Under the pieces are notes generated by a model. The model was not told the DNA's origin, searched no databases, and worked only from the letters and a program-made list of their open reading frames with translations. This document shows, one piece after another, positions 5,823 to 7,181 of a stretch of DNA of 7,181 nucleotides. The translations under genes and the position numbers were made by a program. Every line of letters begins with the position of its first letter. Position 1 is the first letter of the stretch. This DNA is from an uncultured Micrococcales bacterium. GTDB lineage: Bacteria > Actinomycetota > Actinomycetes > Actinomycetales > Microbacteriaceae. The stretch is from positions 1 through 7,181 of the forward strand of contig CAIPNT010000007.1 in assembly GCA_903866485.1 (NCBI GenBank), written 5' to 3'.

Positions 5823-6740
5823 ATGTATTTGATCCTGGCCGCCGCGATTGCACTCATCTGGGCCAACAGCCCATTTGCCGAGGCATACCAGGCCCTGATT
5901 TCTATTGAGGCAATCAAGGGCGTTGCGATTTTTACGTTTTTTCTCAGCCTCGGCATCGAGCTTCGTCACGAAATCACCAAGGGTTCGCTAAGCAAACCCC
6001 GTCAGGCCATCGTCCCCATTTTTGCCGCCATCGGCGGAATGCTGGTGCCGGTAGGCATCTACTCGCTGATCAATCAGGGTCTACCAACGGCAGCCGGCTG
6101 GGGTGTTCCGATGAGCACGGATGTTGCCTTCGCATTGGCCGTGCTCGCCATTGCTGGCCGATTCTTGCCAGCGCCGATTCGTGTTTTTCTGTTGACGGTT
6201 GCCGTTGTTGATGACTCGCTCACGATTCTGATGATCGCGCTATTCTTTTCGAGCACTTTCCACGCCTTATCAGTCGTGTCACTGGCCGGCGTGGCTATCG
6301 GCTTGTTGCTGCCGCGTGGGCAAAAGCTCACCGGTTGGCTGACGCCAACGGTGAACTATGTTGCGCTGCCGGTGTTCGCCCTGGTTTCGGCGGGTGTGAA
6401 CATCCAAGGTCTTGGCGCCAGCATTGTTGGTTCTGCTATTACCTGGGGAGTGATTGTTGCCATGGTGCTCGGCAAGCCTCTCGGAGTGCTCGGCACCACC
6501 TGGTTGGTTACAAAATCGGGCCTCGGAAAACTAGCTGCCGGAATCAAGTGGCCAGATCTGCTGTCAATCGGCTCACTGTTTGGAATGTGTTTCACCGTTG
6601 CGTTGCTGATGACCGAACTGTCATTCGGGCCAAAGCCAACCGAACATTCGATTGCGAACATCAGTGTCTTTATTGGCAGCCTGACTTCGGCCGCGCTCGC
6701 GGTGGTCGCGCTGCAGATTCGAAAGAGGGCGCATGTCTGA
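5823..6740 (+). CDS. nhaA: Na+/H+ antiporter NhaA, unusually short (305 residues, about 10 helices)
   Basis: Membrane antiporter that expels Na+ (or Li+) in exchange for protons, for pH and sodium homeostasis. Family marks are plentiful: IWANSP (12-17), FFLSLGIELRHEI (39-51), AAIGGMLVP (68-76), STDVAFALAVLA (98-109) with D100 (E. coli D133), VVDDS with D130/D131 (E. coli D163/D164, the ion site), GKPLG with K218 (E. coli K300), and GMCFTVALLM near the C-terminus. E. coli NhaA has 388 residues and 12 helices. Compared with my recollection of that sequence, the protein starts inside helix I and is about 40 residues shorter between ALFF and SLAGVAIGLLLP, where helices VI and VII should be. The frame is open throughout and the start is bounded by an in-frame TGA, so this is not an obvious frameshift. 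The end overlaps the next gene by 8 bases. Confidence 0.92.
   Translation: MYLILAAAIALIWANSPFAEAYQALISIEAIKGVAIFTFFLSLGIELRHEITKGSLSKPRQAIVPIFAAIGGMLVPVGIYSLINQGLPTAAGWGVPMSTDVAFALAVLAIAGRFLPAPIRVFLLTVAVVDDSLTILMIALFFSSTFHALSVVSLAGVAIGLLLPRGQKLTGWLTPTVNYVALPVFALVSAGVNIQGLGASIVGSAITWGVIVAMVLGKPLGVLGTTWLVTKSGLGKLAAGIKWPDLLSIGSLFGMCFTVALLMTELSFGPKPTEHSIANISVFIGSLTSAALAVVALQIRKRAHV
6722..6728 (+). promoter_or_regulatory. Shine-Dalgarno sequence of the RNA methyltransferase, inside nhaA
   Basis: The purine run AAAGAGG ends 4 bases before the ATG at 6733 and lies in the last codons of nhaA. It supports this start and translational coupling to nhaA. Confidence 0.45.
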
Positions 6741-7181
6741 AATTAATTCGAGCGGCTTCGCCGCTGAATGGGCAAACGGCCCATCGGAGACCGCAGAGCA
6801 AACCACCTGGGGTGTTGGTCCCTGGCAGGGCGAGTGGCCGGCCGATGCCGGAACCCCGCATGAGCCAAACCCAGACTCGCTGCTCGACCCAGAACTGCTG
6901 CGCAACGGCGACACCCGAAACGTGCTCGACCAATACCGCTACTGGAAGATGGAGGCGATCATCGCTTCGCTCGACCAGCGTCGACACAAATATCACGTTG
7001 CCATTGAGAACTGGCAGCACGACCTCAACATCGGCTCGATCGTTCGCACCGCCAACGCTTTTTTGGCGGCCGAGGTGCACATCATCGGCAATCGCCGGTG
7101 GAACCGACGTGGCGCGATGGTCACCGACCGATATCAGCACGTGCGTCACCACCCAACCGTCGAAGACTTTGTCGAGTGGTC
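6733..7181 (+). CDS. TrmH/SpoU-family RNA 2'-O-methyltransferase, partial (149 residues seen)
   Basis: SAM-dependent methyltransferase of the SPOUT class, expected to methylate a ribose 2'-OH in tRNA or rRNA. SPOUT motif 1 is clear: NIGSIVRTANAF (residues 99-110), with the catalytic-type R105, followed by EVHIIGNRRWNRRGAMVTD, a wording I associate with the actinobacterial members. Motifs 2 and 3 (the knotted SAM site) lie beyond the right edge. The first 80 or so residues are an acidic, Trp-rich extension (EWANGP, TTWGVGPWQGEW) leading into LLDPELLRNGDTRNVLDQYRYW, also typical of the actinobacterial type; its role is unknown. ATG at 6733 overlaps the end of nhaA by 8 bases (6733-6740), so the two are probably co-transcribed. 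The exact RNA target cannot be told, so no symbol is given. Confidence 0.93.
   Translation, partial: MSEINSSGFAAEWANGPSETAEQTTWGVGPWQGEWPADAGTPHEPNPDSLLDPELLRNGDTRNVLDQYRYWKMEAIIASLDQRRHKYHVAIENWQHDLNIGSIVRTANAFLAAEVHIIGNRRWNRRGAMVTDRYQHVRHHPTVEDFVEW

Noticed and set aside
5823..5870. Possibility that nhaA has lost its N-terminus through a wrong start or upstream frameshift
   Set aside because: An in-frame TGA lies at 5817-5819 and a well-spaced -10 box directly precedes the ATG, so this ATG appears to be the real start and the shortness is intrinsic.
6670..7152. 160-codon open frame on the minus strand opposite the RNA methyltransferase
   Set aside because: It is antisense to a gene with a clear SPOUT motif, its translation resembles no protein family, and open antisense frames are common in GC-rich coding DNA.

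Overview
This window looks like a gene-dense stretch of an actinobacterial chromosome, most likely a small-genome, moderate-GC member of the Microbacteriaceae (for example a freshwater Luna-type lineage). The grounds are the actinobacterial type of TrmH/SpoU RNA methyltransferase, the PyrE sequence, near-zero intergenic distances, and -10 boxes of the TANNNT type that abut start codons. The taxon is inference; no database was consulted. There are no tRNA or rRNA genes, insertion sequences, CRISPR arrays or convincing intrinsic terminators. No stretch over 300 bases lacks a gene; the longest gap is the roughly 90-130 bases upstream of nhaA.

Layout. A divergent pair opens the window: xthA (exodeoxyribonuclease III, minus strand, 3' part beyond base 1) and pyrE (orotate phosphoribosyltransferase, plus). 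pyrE heads a tight plus-strand set, with 2-base gaps, of a 602-residue secreted C-type-lectin/FN3/IPT protein and a 12-helix MFS transporter. A HAD-IIA (NagD-like) phosphatase follows under its own promoter. It faces, with only 7 bases between stops, a minus-strand Phd/YefM antitoxin - PIN (VapC) toxin operon. Divergent from that operon lies a short NhaA Na+/H+ antiporter, whose 3' end overlaps by 8 bases the start of a TrmH/SpoU RNA methyltransferase that runs off the right edge.

How it fits together. The core genes are DNA repair, pyrimidine salvage/synthesis, a housekeeping phosphatase and RNA methylation. The accessory-looking genes between them are the exported lectin, the exporter-like MFS, the toxin-antitoxin pair and the ion antiporter. 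The toxin-antitoxin operon is visibly more AT-rich than its neighbours.

The clearest new signal is regulatory. Every promoter-first gene here has a TARNNT hexamer exactly 6 bases before an ATG (xthA, pyrE, the HAD gene, nhaA, and one of two candidate starts of the antitoxin). This predicts leaderless mRNAs, and the TAG or TAA of the hexamer is also an in-frame stop four codons upstream. Other points worth attention are an NhaA that appears to lack helices VI and VII, a PIN toxin with Asn in place of a conserved metal-binding Asp, and a perfect 8+1+8 palindrome sitting on one antitoxin promoter.
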